In this document: positions 11,061-22,205 of the stretch, in pieces
Layout: every line of letters starts with the position of its first letter
Numbering within the stretch: position 1 is the first letter of the stretch
Assembly: GCF_004664715.2 (NCBI RefSeq)
Contig: NC_051075.1
Location: 32,260,504 to 32,324,503 of the forward strand
Direction: 5' to 3'
Source: Peromyscus leucopus
Taxonomy: Eukaryota > Chordata > Mammalia > Rodentia > Cricetidae
DNA: 64,000 nt
Notes under the pieces: model-generated
Told to the model about the DNA's origin: nothing
The model's input: the letters and a program-made list of their open reading frames with translations, nothing else
The model's database searches: none
Translations under genes and position numbers: made by a program

Positions 11061-11560
11061 TTAAGAGTATGTTCTTTTTATCTATAGTCTTAGTCAGTAC
11101 TGGACCCTACATGCTGCAATACTGACATTATAGGCAACAAGTTCCCTGGTGCAAGAGTGGCCCAACTGTTAGGAGGAAGAAATTCCATGATTGGTACTAT
11201 AATTTTGGTCCAAAATCTACAACTGCAGAGCTCAAAGGCCCTTGGGAAGAACCTGCTATTGTTTTTTGTTTGTTTGTTTGTTTGTTCATTTGTTTTTCTT
11301 TTTTCTTTTTTTTTTTCAGAGCTCAAAGGCTCTTGGGAAGAACCTGCTATTGGAGTTTTTTTTTTTTTTTGGGGGGGGTTGTTTTGTTTTGTTTTGTTGT
11401 TGTTGTTGTTCGTTGTTTGCTATCTGGGTAAATAACCTTCTAAATATTTATGCCTAAACTCATTACTGGGTTGCTCTCAACCTTGGCCAGCCAAGTTTCT
11501 TTGTGCAGTAGACAGCAGTCATTGGACCAATATATCATCCTATTACAGGTTACCAATACA
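11061..11560. repeat. Duplicated 36-bp segment with poly(T)/(GTTT) tracts
   Basis: The segment CAGAGCTCAAAGGCCCTTGG and its continuation (11226-11261) recurs with one change at 11319-11354. Each copy is followed by a T-rich tract: (TTTG)n after the first; T16, G8, (GTTTT)n and (GTT)n after the second. The surrounding sequence (GTTCCCTGGTGCAAGAGTGG) resembles decayed L1 3' UTR, but only weakly. Glycine/leucine/phenylalanine-rich frames here are artefacts. Confidence 0.7.
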
Positions 11561-13279
11561 AATATTTATTTGGATTTTTATTTGTTCATTATTTTCTATG
11601 TATTTTTTTTGCACATCTTCAACTGGGTATGCAGTACCTTTGAACACCAAATGGGTCTATGGGAAGAAAAAGAATTTTTGGGGAAATAATTTAAAAATCA
11701 TTCACAAGGAAGTTATTAAAAGCTGCAAATATAAAGGAACTTTCATGGTCAGAGCTGTTGTTGGCTGTTCTTTTATCATAGTGACACACTACTTTACATA
11801 GTGTAGTGCAAGCCAGCAAACAGCTAACAAGGAGACAGTGGAATTTATTCTAGTGTGGGAAATGATGGGATGGTGAAACAAAATAAAAACCATACATTTA
11901 AATATTAAGTTAGACTAAAAACTAATTGACTTTGTATGTATCACTTCTTTCATTAGCACAGGCTACTAAATGAGTTGGTCAAAAACCACTGTTTATTCTG
12001 TTATACAAATACAGGACATTGATCATGATCTTGGCTTCTAAATGATTTTTATTTACTTTCTACCTGACAGATAATGGACCATGCGTATTGACAATCATCA
12101 TTACTTTCAATGAATAGTTACAGTGAAAGATGGGATTTTAGTTTACAGAGCATAGAATAAATTTGAAAGGACACATATTAAGGCATTAGAAGAAGAAAGA
12201 TCAAATATAACAGGAGGAAGAATAATGTGTTCCTCAAAGTTAACAAAACCATCTTTGTTAAATATTTGTTATATCCAAAAGCTACATGTTGACTTTTTAA
12301 GTGCAGTACTATAAATAGTATGGGCTCCATCTTCAGGACGAAGACATTGAAACTCAGAAATATTTTCCATGGTGGTATTGTCAATATCTCCAAACAAGAG
12401 TAAAGACCATTACTCAAATTATTTAGTTGAGTTGTGAAAACTTCATTTTCTGTCAGACAAGGCTATCTCCCCAACGCAGGGTTTGAGAAAATAGCATCAA
12501 ACATAGAACACAACAGGATTTATATAGCCCAAAAATCTGTAAGATTTGGGGTTTTCAAGGGTATGGGGATTTTTCAGAGGAATTTTGGTTACATGGGAAT
12601 TTGGCTGAACATTTCAAAATTATTTGGCAAAGCATCTTATTTTATCAGGGTGGAGGTTAGTTTATAGGATGTGGAATATGTCCAACTCCAGAAAATGAAT
12701 CAAGACCTGGTCAAATCCATGTGTTATAGAAAGCAGGAGTGAGCTTATTTTGACTTTGTAATAGGACAGCTTTTAATCTTAAGATGGAGTCAGGCTGGTC
12801 CATCAGTACATCTAGAAAGATGAATAGTAAGCATGCAAACTGACTCTACATCCAAAGATGATTTGATCTAATATTTTTAATCTAAAATGTACTTTCTGTT
12901 AGTTAGAGAAACAGTTATCCCATCCTCTCTAACATATGGTGCACCAGGCTGCAGGGGCTTGACAGAATTGAGGCAAAAGCTTAAAAGATGCTTCTACTAG
13001 TCATTTGGGGAATTAATAATAATATAGTTGTTATGAGGATAAGATCAATAAAAAAATAAAGTAGAGGCCTGTTGATATACAAATATTTTACCTAAAGCAA
13101 GGAAAGATAATCACCAAGAACCACCAATACCTCCCAAATAAATGGAAAATTGAAACAGATTACAGTTATCATTTCACACAAGGTTTGAAGTCACCTAGGT
13201 CAACAGGAATAGGTGCAAACACACAGCTTAATACAGAGAAATGTTTCTGCAGAAGCTACAATCTCTATTGAAAACATGT
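11561..13279. other. About 1.7 kb of unidentified DNA
   Basis: No gene or repeat was recognised. Short frames of 61-79 codons carry no recognisable motif. Confidence 0.5.
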
Positions 13280-13400
13280 AGTCAGTGCACTGGGAAGCTG
13301 ATGCAGGAAGAATGTGAATTCAAAGCCAGCCTGCATCACACAGTGATTTCCAGGACTGCTTTAGTTTCCTAGCAAAAACCTACCAAAAACAAAAAGAGTT
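13280..13400 (+). repeat. B1-like SINE remnant
   Basis: Contains GTGCACTGGGAAGCTGATGC, then TTCAAAGCCAGCCTGCATCA, followed by an A-rich tail (ACCAAAAACAAAAAG). It is a strongly diverged, 5'-truncated B1. Confidence 0.65.
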
Positions 13401-13785
13401 TCACTTTTTTGTTTTTTAACCATCTGAACGTCATATTTAGGAAATTTAGACATTTTCAGGAAAATAAGACAATTTGTTTTTCAATGAAAAAGAAACAGGA
13501 AGGCTAGAGCAAAAGAGAATAGTTTTGTTGTTCTAATCCTCTGCTATCTCTTACTTTAGGGGCATTTCCTTTCCTTCTTGTCTTAGCACATGTCTCTGAC
13601 CAAATGATGAGAAAGTCATAGAATTGAATACAAGGATTTTTAATGAGAAAATCTTTCATTTCAAAACTAGAAGCATTAAAGTTAATCAGTGGGAAACTGA
13701 TAAATATGTTCCAGAAAGAGGTCAATATCTCAAAAATTTAACAGCCAAACAGCTGTCATTTCTACAGATTATTTTTTCTTTTATA
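13401..13785. other. Unidentified DNA
   Basis: No gene or repeat was recognised. Confidence 0.5.
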
Positions 13786-15195
13786 AAAATGTTAATTTTT
13801 TACTGTGTTTTAATTGAAATAGAATTATAACACTTTCCTTCCTCCATTTCTCCCAGCCACCCTCCTTCAAACCCCCCAGCTCTCAAGTTGATAGCTTCCC
13901 TTTTTTCCCTTTTATTGAAGATAAATTCTTTTCTCAGACAATATATCCTGATTATAGTTTCCCCTCCTTTTACTTCTCTCAGTTCCTCCCCGCCCCCTCC
14001 CCTCTAGATCCACTCCCTTTCTGTCTCTCATTAGAAAACAACAGGCTTCTAAGAGATAACCACCAAACATGACAAAATAAAATACAATATGATGAAGCAA
14101 GAACTATCATATCTAAGTTGGACATGGCAACCCAACAGGAGGAAAAGAGTCCCAAGAGTAGACACAAGAGTCAGATACTCACTTGTTCTCACAGTCAGGA
14201 ATTCCATAAAAATACTATGTTAATAGCTATAATATATACAGAGAGGACCTGTGGAGGAACCATATTGGCCCTGTACTTACTTTTTCAGTCTCTGTGAACT
14301 CATAGGTGCCTTGATTAGTTAACTCAGAGGGCCTTGTGCTCCTGGTGTCCTCCATTCCCTCTTGCTTTTACAACCTTTCCACCTCCTCTTCCCTGGGATT
14401 CCTTGAGCTCTGAGGGAAGAGATTTAATGGATACCTCCAATTCAGACTCTCTCTCCACATAATGTCTTGGTGTGGGTATCTGCAACTGTTCAATCTGCTG
14501 CCGGAAAAAGCCTTTCTGATCCAATAATCATTGGATAAGGCACTCATCTATGACAACAGCAAACTATCATGGGGAATTATTTTATTGATTTTTTTTTTCA
14601 GATCCATAGTGTTTGGTTTCACCCTAGTTCCCTGGGCTATCTAGTCTCTAGTTCTTGGTTACCCAAGCAGTATCAGATAACAGATTCCATCTTGTGGAGT
14701 GGGACTTAAGTCAAATCAGACTTTGGTTGCCTACTCCCACAAGTTCTTTACCGCCACCACCCTAGCATATTTTGCAGGCATGACAGATTGTAGGTCAGAG
14801 GTTTTGTAGCTGGGTTTCTATCCATATTTTTCTTTCAGTAACCTACAGAGTACCTTCCCACACCGAAAAGACTGAATGTAGAGGTGAAGGTTCCATGTAG
14901 GCACCAGCTTGACTTGTTCAAATTCAGTAAGTTGTGTGGATGTTGTCCTCAGCAATGGGACCCCAATGTCAGTTGGTGGAGAGAAATGAACCAGCCTGGA
15001 TTGTTTGGGAATTTCCACAGGACCCTTTTGGCCAACAACTCAACTGAAGTAACCCAGTCCTGCCAGTGGAAGCCTAGCCTGGCTACAAGAGATACCCAAC
15101 TGAGACTGCATTCCCCCATTACTAGGAGTCTCATTAGGATCACCTTCATAGATTCCAGGAAGTTTCCACTACACTAGGTTTACCCCCAAATACCC
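13786..15195 (-). mobile_element. L1 B: 3' UTR
   Basis: Reverse-complement L1 3' UTR marks include TTGGACATGGCAACCCAACA, CCACTCCCTTTCTGTCTCTC, ATTATTTTATTGATTTTTTT, TTTTGCAGGCATGACAGATT and TGTAGGTCAGAGGTTTTGTA. It aligns along its length with the 39580-40750 copy but is more diverged, hence probably older. Confidence 0.82.
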
Positions 15196-18100
15196 CCAAA
15201 TTCCAGTGGCTGCACAAATTTGCACTCCCACCAGCAATGCAGGAATGTTTCCCTTGCTAAACATCCTTACCAGGATGAGCTGTCACTGGTTTTATTGATC
15301 TTAGCCATTCTGGCAGGTGTAAGACAGAGTCTCAAAGTAGTTTTAATTTGCATTTCCCTAGTGGCTAAGGATTTTGAACATTTCAAGGTTTTCTCAGTCA
15401 TGTAAGATTCCTCTATTGAGAATTCTCTGTTTAAATCTGTAACCCATTTTTAAATTTGATTATTTGGGGTTTTTGATATCTAATTTCATGAGTTCTTTAT
15501 ACATTTTGAATATTAGTCCTCTATCAGATGTGAAGTTGGTAAAAATATCTTTTCCCATTTTGTAGGCTGCTATTTTGTCCTACTGATGGTGTTCTTTGCC
15601 TTACAGAAGATTTTTAGTTTCCTGAGGTCCCATTTATTAATTGTTAATCTTATTGCCTGTGTTAATGGTGCTCTGTTCAAAAAGTTGTCTCCGGTGCCAG
15701 TGCTCTCAGGGCTATTCTCCAATTTCTCTTCTTTCATGTTCAGTGTGTCTGGTTTTATGTTGAGTTCTTTGATCCACTTAGACTTGAGTTTTGTACAGAG
15801 TGATAGATATGGACCTATTTGCATTTTTGAACATGCTGGCATCCAGTTTGACCAGCACCATGTGTTGGAGATGTTTTCTTTCCTCCAGTATGTATTTCTT
15901 GTTTCTTGATCAAAAATCAGGTTTCCATATGTGTGTGAATTTATGTCTTAGTCTTCAATTCTATTTCATCAATTGATGTATCTATTTTTATGACAATATC
16001 ATACATTTTGTTGTTGTTATATGTTGTTGTTTTGTTTTGTTTTGTTATACTATAGCTCTGAAGTCAGGTATGGTGATAACACCAGTAGTACTTTCATTGT
16101 TCAGGATTGTTTTAGCTGCCCTGGGTTTTTGTTTGTTTGTTTGTTTTTCCATAGGAAGTGGAGAATCGTCCTTTTAAGTTCTCTAAAGAACTTTGTTGGA
16201 ATTCTTATGGGGATTGCACTGAATTTGTAGATTGCTTTTGGTAAGATGGCCATTTTTTGCTATGTTAACCTACTGATCCATGAGCATAGAGATCTTTCCA
16301 ACTTCTGACATCTTCAATTTCTTTCTTCAAAAGCTTGAAGTTTTTAATCATATAAAACTTTCACTTGCTTGGTTAGGGTTACCCCAAGATATTTTATATT
16401 ATTTGAGGCAATTGTGAAAGGAATTGTTTCCCTGATTTCTTTCTCAGTCTGATTGTCATTTGTATTTAGAAGGGTTACTGATTTTTTTTAATTAATCTTG
16501 TATCCAGTCACTCCACTGAAAGTTTGTCAACTGTAAGAGTTCCCTAGTGGAATTTTTAGGCACTTATGTATGCTATCATATCATCCACAAATAATGACAC
16601 TTTGACTTCTTCCTTTCCAATACATACCCCCTTGGTCTCTTTCAGTTGTTTTATTGCTCCCATTAGAACTTCAAGGTCTATATTGAATAGATAGTTTGAG
16701 AGTGGACAGCCTTCTATAGTGCCTGAGTTTAGTGGAATTGCTGTGAGTTTCTCTCTATTTAATTTGATGTTGGCTATAGGCTTGCTGTATATTGCCTTTA
16801 TTATGTTTAGATATGTCCCTGTATCCCTACTCTCTCCAAGACTTTTATCATGAAGGGGTTGGATTTTTTTTTCAAAGGCCTTTTCTGCATCTAATGAGAT
16901 GATCATTGGGTTTTTTTCCAGTGTGTTTATATGGTGGATTACATTGACAGATTCATATGCTGGTCCATCACTGCTTCTCTGAGATGAAGCCTACTTATGG
17001 TGGATCACATCTTTTTTATGTGATCTTGGATTCAGTTTGAAGTATTTTATTGAGTAGTTTTGCACCTATGTTTATAAGGTATGTTGATCTGTAATTTTCT
17101 TACTTTGTTGAGTCTTTATGTGGGTTTGGTGTTAGGGTAACTGTTCCCTCATAAAATAAATTGGGCAATGTTCCTTTGATTTCTATTTTGTGCAACAATT
17201 TGAGGAATATTGGGAGTAACTCTCCTTTGAAAGTCTCATAGAATGCTGTGTAAAATCATCCAATCCTGAGCTTTTATAGTTGGTAGACTTTTAATGACTG
17301 CTTCTATTGCCTTAGGGGTTATAGGTCTATTTAAATTGTTTATCAGATTTTGATATAACTTTAGTAAGTGGTATCTATTGAGAAAACTATCCATTTCTTT
17401 TAGGTTTTCCCAATTTTGTGGAAACATGTTTTTAAAGTATGACCAAATGATTCTCTGGATCTCCTCAGTGTAACATCCCCCTTCTTGTTTCTGATTTTGT
17501 CAATTTGGGTATTCTCTCTCTGCCTTCCAGTTAGTTTAGATAAGAGTTTGTCTATCTTGCTGATTTTTCTTAAATAACTAACTCTTTGTTCCACTGATTC
17601 TTTGTATTGCTCTCTTTATTTCCTTTTTACTGATTTCAGCCCTCAGTTTGATTATTTCCTGTCATCCACTCCTCTTGGGTTTGATTACTTTTTCCTGTTC
17701 TACAGCCTTCAGGTGTGCTGTTAAGTCACTAGTATGAGATCTCTCCAACTTCTTTATGAAGGCACTTAGTGCTATGAACGTTCCTCTTAGTGCCACTTTC
17801 ATTGTGTCCCCTAAGTTTGGGTATCCTGTGCAATCATTTTCATTGAATTCTAGAAAGTCTTTAATTGCTTTCTTAATTTCTGTCTTGATCCAGGTTTTTT
17901 TTTGGGGGGGGGAGGGTTGTTTGTTTGTTTTTTGGTTTTTTGTTTTTGGTTTTTTGGTTTTTGGTTTTTCAAGACAGGGTTTCTCTGTGTAGCTTTGCAC
18001 CTTTCCTGGATCTCACTCTGTAGACTTGATCCAGTTTTTATTCAGTACAGAGTTGTACAGTTTCCGTGAATTTGTAGGCTTTGTGTTGTTTCTGTTTTTT

Positions 18101-18625
18101 TTTTTTCTTATATTCTGCTTTAATCAGCAGTAGTCTTATAGGATGCAGGGGGTTATTTCAATTTTCCTGTGTCTGTTGAGACTTGTTTTGTGACTGAGCA
18201 TGTGATCAGTTTTGGAGAATGTTCCATTAGGTGCTGAGAAAGCATATTCTTTCGTGTTTGAGTGAAATGTTCTGTAAATATCTTCTAGGTCCATTTATTT
18301 CATAATGTCTGTTAGCTCCACTATTTCTGTTTAGATTCTGTATGGATGACCTGTCAGTTGGTGTGAGTATAGTATTGAAGTCTCTCACTATCAGTGAGTG
18401 GAAGTCAGTATGTGATTCAAGCTGTAGTAGGGTTTCTTTTACAAAAGTGGGCACCCTTGTATTTGGAGCAGAGATGTTAGAATTGAAATGTCATCTTGGT
18501 GGATTTTTCCTTTGATGAATTCTAGTATCCTTCCCCATCTCTTTTGATTAGTTTTGGTTTGAAGTCTATTTTGTTAAATATTAAAATGGCCATACCAACT
18601 TGCTTAGAATACCTTTTCCTTTTAA
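15196..18625 (-). pseudogene. L1 B: ORF2 (endonuclease/reverse transcriptase), degenerate
   Basis: On the minus strand the order from 18600 down is endonuclease, then reverse transcriptase, then the C-terminal region. The endonuclease GDFN box reads RDFN (SLIVRDFNTI near 18370). The RT segment at 16556-16906 keeps SLDAEKAF and [20 protein letters not shown], but its catalytic FADD box reads FVDD (near 16569-16603). C-terminal blocks such as KSKWIKELNIKPDTLN lie near 15740-15790. Roughly a dozen stops and frameshifts split it. Long plus-strand frames such as 15586-15909 are antisense shadows. Confidence 0.88.
17884..18034 (-). repeat. B1 SINE nested in L1 ORF2, with 10-bp target duplication
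   Basis: The copies of CTTGATCCAG at 17884-17893 and 18025-18034 bracket a T/G-rich tail ((GTTTT)-like) plus AAGACAGGGTTTCTCTGTGT and AGCTTTGCACCTTTCCTGGA. This is a 5'-truncated minus-strand B1 of the cricetid-like variant. It must postdate the L1 it interrupts. Confidence 0.9.
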
Positions 18626-19740
18626 GGGTGTAGTTAACCTCCTTAGGTTGGAGTTTTCCTTCTAGTACCTTCTGTTGGATTGGATTTGTAAATAGATATT
18701 GTTTAAATTTTATTTTATTGTGGAATAACTTATTTTCTCCATCTATTGTGATGGAGAAGTTTGCTGGGTATAGTAGTCTGGTCTGGCATCTGTGGTCTCT
18801 TAGAGTCTGCAGGATGTCTGTCCAGGCCCTTCTGACTTTTAGAGTCTCCATTCAGAATTCTAGTATAGTTCTAACAGGTCTGCCTTTATATGTTTGTATA
18901 TTTATTTGGTATTTTTCCCTTGTGGCTTTTAATATTCTTTTTTTGTTTTGTGTGTTTAGTGTTATGATTATTATGTGTAGATGGGACTTTCTTTTCTGGT
19001 CCAATCTATTTAGTGTTCTGTATGCTTCTTGTACTTTTATAGGCATCTCCTTTTTAAAGTTAGGAAATTTTTCTTGTATGATTTTGTTGAAGACATTATC
19101 TGGACCTTTGAGTTGGGAGTCTTCTCCTTCCTCAATTCCTATTATTATTATATTTAAACTTTTCATAGTGTCCCAGATATCCTGAATGTTTTTTGTCAGG
19201 GTTTTTTTTTGTTTTTTTTTTTTTGCGGGGGGGTGGGGGGGGTGTTCGAGTTAACATTTTCTTTGACTAATGTGTCCATTTCTCATATTGTACCTTCAAC
19301 ACCTGAGATTCTCTCTTCCATCTCTTGTATTCTGTTTGTGAAGCTTGCTTGCCACTGTAATTCCTGTTTGAATTCCTAAATTTTTTATTTCCAGAATTCC
19401 CTGAGCTTGTGTTTTGCTTATTAAGTATATTTCCATTTTTCAGTTTTGTTCATTTCCTTCAACTGTTTGTGTGTTTTCTTGGTTTCTTTAGAGGTTTTAT
19501 TCATTTTCTCCAAATTTTTTGCTTTTATTTTCCTGGATTTCTTTAAAAGATTTATTCATTTCCTCTTGAAGAACCTCTACTCTATTCATATACATGGTTT
19601 TAAGGTCTTCTTCTTACTTCTCTTATGCTCCAGCTATGCTGGAATATTCAGCATCTGCTGTGGTAGCATAGCTAGGCTCTATTGGAGACATTGCCCTGGC
19701 TGTTACTGTGTTTTTATAATGGTGTGGAGGCATCTTGATT
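18626..19740 (-). pseudogene. L1 B: ORF1 (RNA-binding chaperone), degenerate
   Basis: ORF1p is the RNA-binding trimeric partner of ORF2p. The RRM-like core is recognisable on the minus strand at 18852-19166 (KEMPIKVQEAYRTLNRLDQK, then LNTQNKKRILKATREKYQIN). The C-terminal domain is at 18640-18851 (VRRAWTDILQTLRDH, then RLLYPANFSITIDGENKLFH). The lysine/glutamate-rich coiled-coil region lies at 19250-19600. A T/G homopolymer block at 19201-19243 breaks the frame. Confidence 0.88.
19201..19243. repeat. Poly(T)/poly(G) low-complexity run in ORF1
   Basis: Runs of 8 and 14 T around one G, then GCGGGGGGGTGGGGGGGG. It may be an expanded homopolymer or the T-rich tail of a lost minus-strand insertion. 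Confidence 0.85.
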
Positions 19741-20530
19741 TGGGATGATTACATGCCTAGTTGATGATTTCTGAATTTGTCTTTGTTGAGAGGGTGTTTT
19801 GTTCCTTGGTTTCTGACTTCTCTTTGGATTGTCAGATTAATGGTTTTCATGTCCTGCTCAGCTGGTGTGGCCCCAGAGAATGCCTGCTGATATTGGAGGT
19901 TTGGAATACTGGGATGAGTTGGAGGAAGGAAGGTTGGAGGAGAAGGTCTGCATGATCCGTTAGGGATAGAGTAAGAGGGGAAAGAGAGAGCACAGCGGGT
20001 TCCCTGCTACAGACCTGGGCATGAGACTGGGAGGATTGGATCTCAAGAGTAATAGGAGAAGTCTGGGTCTGCTTTCAGTCTATTTGTTGCCCTGGGTTAG
20101 CAAGTGGTGCCTGCGGGAGTTGGGGTCTGTGAAAAAGCAACAAGTGGCGAGAGGAAGGTTAAGAGTAGAAGATCTGTGGCATCCATAGGAGCTGGGGGCA
20201 TGGGAGCAGGGACGGCTGCAAGAGGTGTCCTGTTGCAGAGCTGTGGATAAGACTGGGAGATTGGGTCCGCAGGAACAAAAAGGGAAAGGTCTGTGGGCAA
20301 CCTACCTGGTTTTCTGGCGACGTGGCTTGTGGTTTAGCAGGTTGTATCTGCTGGTATTGGTTGCTGGGATACAGGAATGAGTAGGGGAGTGAGACTGGGA
20401 AGGGATGGTCTATGGGATCCACAGATGGTGGGGGGGAGGGAGACTGCAGCTGGTGACCTCTTGCAGCACTAGGGATGAAACTGAGGGTTGGATCTGGGGG
20501 AACAGAGAGAGAGGAGACAACCTATGAGCT
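19741..20530 (-). promoter_or_regulatory. L1 B: 5' UTR with about 226-bp monomer-like repeats
   Basis: Three related blocks recur at a spacing of about 226-228 bp: CCTGCTACAGACCTGGGCAT (20001), CCTGTTGCAGAGCTGTGGAT (20230) and CCTCTTGCAGCACTAGGGAT (20456). Each is followed by a GAGACTGGGA-type block, and GGTCTG..GGCATCC/GGGATCC also recurs. Rodent L1 5' UTRs carry tandem monomers with internal promoter activity, so this is the probable, now decayed, promoter. The last unit is truncated at the 5' end. Confidence 0.78.
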
Positions 20531-21460
20531 TTCTTTTTCTTTTTTGGTGTGTGTGTATGTGTTTGTGTGTGTATATACAAATATTTTTATATACAACCTT
20601 CTAAGTTCCTTCCTGTTGTTTGTATGAACATGGTTTCAAGGCTGACCACTCTGCATTGGACAACCAAAAGGGGCTTACCCCTGGGAGAAGCAGGGACCTC
20701 AATCTTTGACCTATCATTGATCTTTATCTATGGGTGAGACCTTATGGCATTCTCCCCTTTCCATATTAGCATGTCCATTGATGTTGCCATTCTGCTGGTC
20801 TTGTTTATGCAGCTATTTCTAGGAGCAGACTTGCTGGTGTTCTGGCTCTTGCAATCCTTTCACTGCTGTGGATATTGCTCTGTATAAATAAAATGCTGAC
20901 TGGCCAGTAGCCAGGCAGGAAGTATAGGTGGGACAGAGAAGAGAATTCTGGGAACAAGAAGGCTGAGTGAGAGAGACGCTGTCAGCTGCTGCCATGAAAA
21001 GTGAGATGTAAGGTACTGGTAAGCCATGAGCCACGTGGCAACTTATAGACTCATAGATATGGGTTAATTTAAGATATAAGAACTAGATAACAAGAAGCCT
21101 GCTGCGGCCATACAGTTTGTAAGTAATATAAGTCTCTGTTTACTTGGTTGGGTCTAAGCGGCTTCGGGACTGGCGGGTGAGAGAGGTTTGTCCTGAATGT
21201 GGGCCAGGCAGGACCAGAAAAACTCTAGCTACACCTTTCACCTCCTCTTCTGTAATGTTTTCTGAGCCATAGATGCAGTAGCCATGGTGTAGATGTATCC
21301 GTAGAGGCTGGGCTCCCCATGATCTGATGATCTCCGAACTATGTTCAGTTGTGGTTCCTCGGGTAGGCTCCATATACTATAAAGAGAGATTTTTTTTTGG
21401 TGAGGGTTGGTAGCTACACTTACCTTTGGGTTGAAGGATATACTTAGAATCATTTCCTAC
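20531..21460 (-). mobile_element. L1 3' UTR (L1 'C'), interrupted by a solo LTR
   Basis: The plus strand begins with a T-rich/TG tract, then AGGCTGACCACTCTGCATTG, GGGCTTACCCCTGGGAGAAG, and after the LTR TAGATGCAGTAGCC and AACTATGTTCAGTTGTGGTT. These are the reverse complement of a rodent L1 3' UTR, the same type as 29060-29758. No coding part remains. Confidence 0.75.
20864..21233 (+). mobile_element. Solo LTR (family 2), nested in L1
   Basis: TG...CA ends: TGCTGTGGATATTGCTCTGT to AAACTCTAGCTACA. Direct repeats CCTTTCAC lie at 20856-20863 and 21234-21241. It shares ATAAAATGCTGACTGGCCAG, GGGTTAATTTAAGATATAAG and GGCCATACAGTTTGTAAGTA with the LTRs at 2726 (minus) and 24755 (plus). The 8-bp flank match is longer than the 6 bp at those two copies; the extra 2 bp could be chance. 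Confidence 0.88.
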
Positions 21461-21663
21461 AGATATTAATCACAGTGTGTCTACATATTAAAAGAATAAA
21501 CTGGAGAAATGAGGTGGTACTTGGAAAGAAAAGCAAAAGCCCAAAATTCTTCTTTGAACCATTCAGATTAATTTGTGTATAGTGCTGGATGAAAAGGTTT
21601 ATATTATCCATGTGATTGTCTCTTTTCAACTAGTATAAGCTCTAATGCATATAAAAATGAAAA
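21461..21663. other. Unidentified DNA
   Basis: No feature was recognised. Confidence 0.5.
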
Positions 21664-21794
21664 CTGGGTGGGCACAGTGGCACACATCTTCGATCCCAGC
21701 AGACACAGGCAGATCTCTGTGAATTGGGTACCAGACTAGTCTACATAGTGAGTTTCAGGTTAGATAGGGCTATATAGTGAGACCCTGCCTCAAA

Positions 21795-21797
<3 letters not shown>
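21664..21797 (+). repeat. B1 SINE
   Basis: Plus-strand B1: TGGGCACAGTGGCACACATC, ATCCCAGCAGACACAGGCAG, ATCTCTGTGAATTGG, GTGAGACCCTGCCTCAAAAA. Its A-tail has become the AT repeat that follows. Confidence 0.88.

Positions 21798-21847
<50 letters not shown>
21798..21847. repeat. (TA)n microsatellite
   Basis: About 25 TA units grown from the B1 tail. A 60-codon frame with an alternating Ile/Tyr run crosses it and is not a gene. Confidence 0.95.
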
Positions 21848-21852
<5 letters not shown>

Positions 21853-21929
21853 CAACCCAGTTATCTCTTCTGCCTCCTAATCCAATACAGATGGCCCCCA
21901 GAGATGCTGTGCTTAGAAAGAAGCCAAAT

Positions 21930-22205
21930 ATGAAACATCTCATTTGTATAAAAACCTAAGGAAAACAGACCTAAAGAGACAGAAAGTGGGTGAGGCTTGC
22001 CTGTGACTGGGGTGGAAATGCAGAATTACTGCAAACATAAGGGATATTTCCTCTTGAGATGATGTGAAATATTGTCACAAACAAAATTAGATTGTGACAA
22101 TGGTTTTATAACTCTAAATTTACTTTTTAAAAAGTTGAATTAGATACTTAATGTAACAAAATTCAATACGATATAAATTATGCCTCAATAAACTGTTGAA
22201 ACATT
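21930..22205 (+). mobile_element. Ancient L1M-type LINE 3' end
   Basis: Contains GGGATATTTCCTCTTGAGAT, AGATTGTGACAATGGTTTTA and TTATGCCTCAATAAACTGTT, the worn 3' end of an old mammalian L1, in plus orientation. Divergence is high. Confidence 0.6.

Larger units (their letters stand above)
13786..20530 (-). mobile_element. Near-full-length degenerate L1 retrotransposon (L1 'B')
   Basis: Read on the minus strand, all L1 parts occur in order: 5' UTR of about 226-bp repeats, ORF1, ORF2 and 3' UTR. Two internal losses are inferred. At about 15195 the 3' UTR joins ORF2 without the C-terminal part seen at 40750-41125. Near 18625 the end of ORF1 runs straight into the endonuclease domain, missing the first part of ORF2. 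A B1 and a T/G run have since landed in it. Every frame is broken, so it is dead. Confidence 0.88.

Noticed and set aside
11157..11457. Two overlapping frames with poly-Phe/Leu
   Set aside because: Products of T-rich and (GTTT)n tracts.
15586..15909. 107-codon plus-strand frame as a gene
   Set aside because: It is antisense to L1 ORF2 (the C-terminal half of L1 B); the phenylalanine/serine-rich translation is a shadow.
18718..19185. 155-codon plus-strand membrane-like protein
   Set aside because: The minus strand here encodes recognisable L1 ORF1 (RRM and C-terminal domain). The hydrophobic plus-strand frame is its complement.
20001..20530. Satellite DNA
   Set aside because: The 226-bp repeats sit exactly where an L1 5' UTR should be, next to ORF1, so L1 monomers are the simpler reading.
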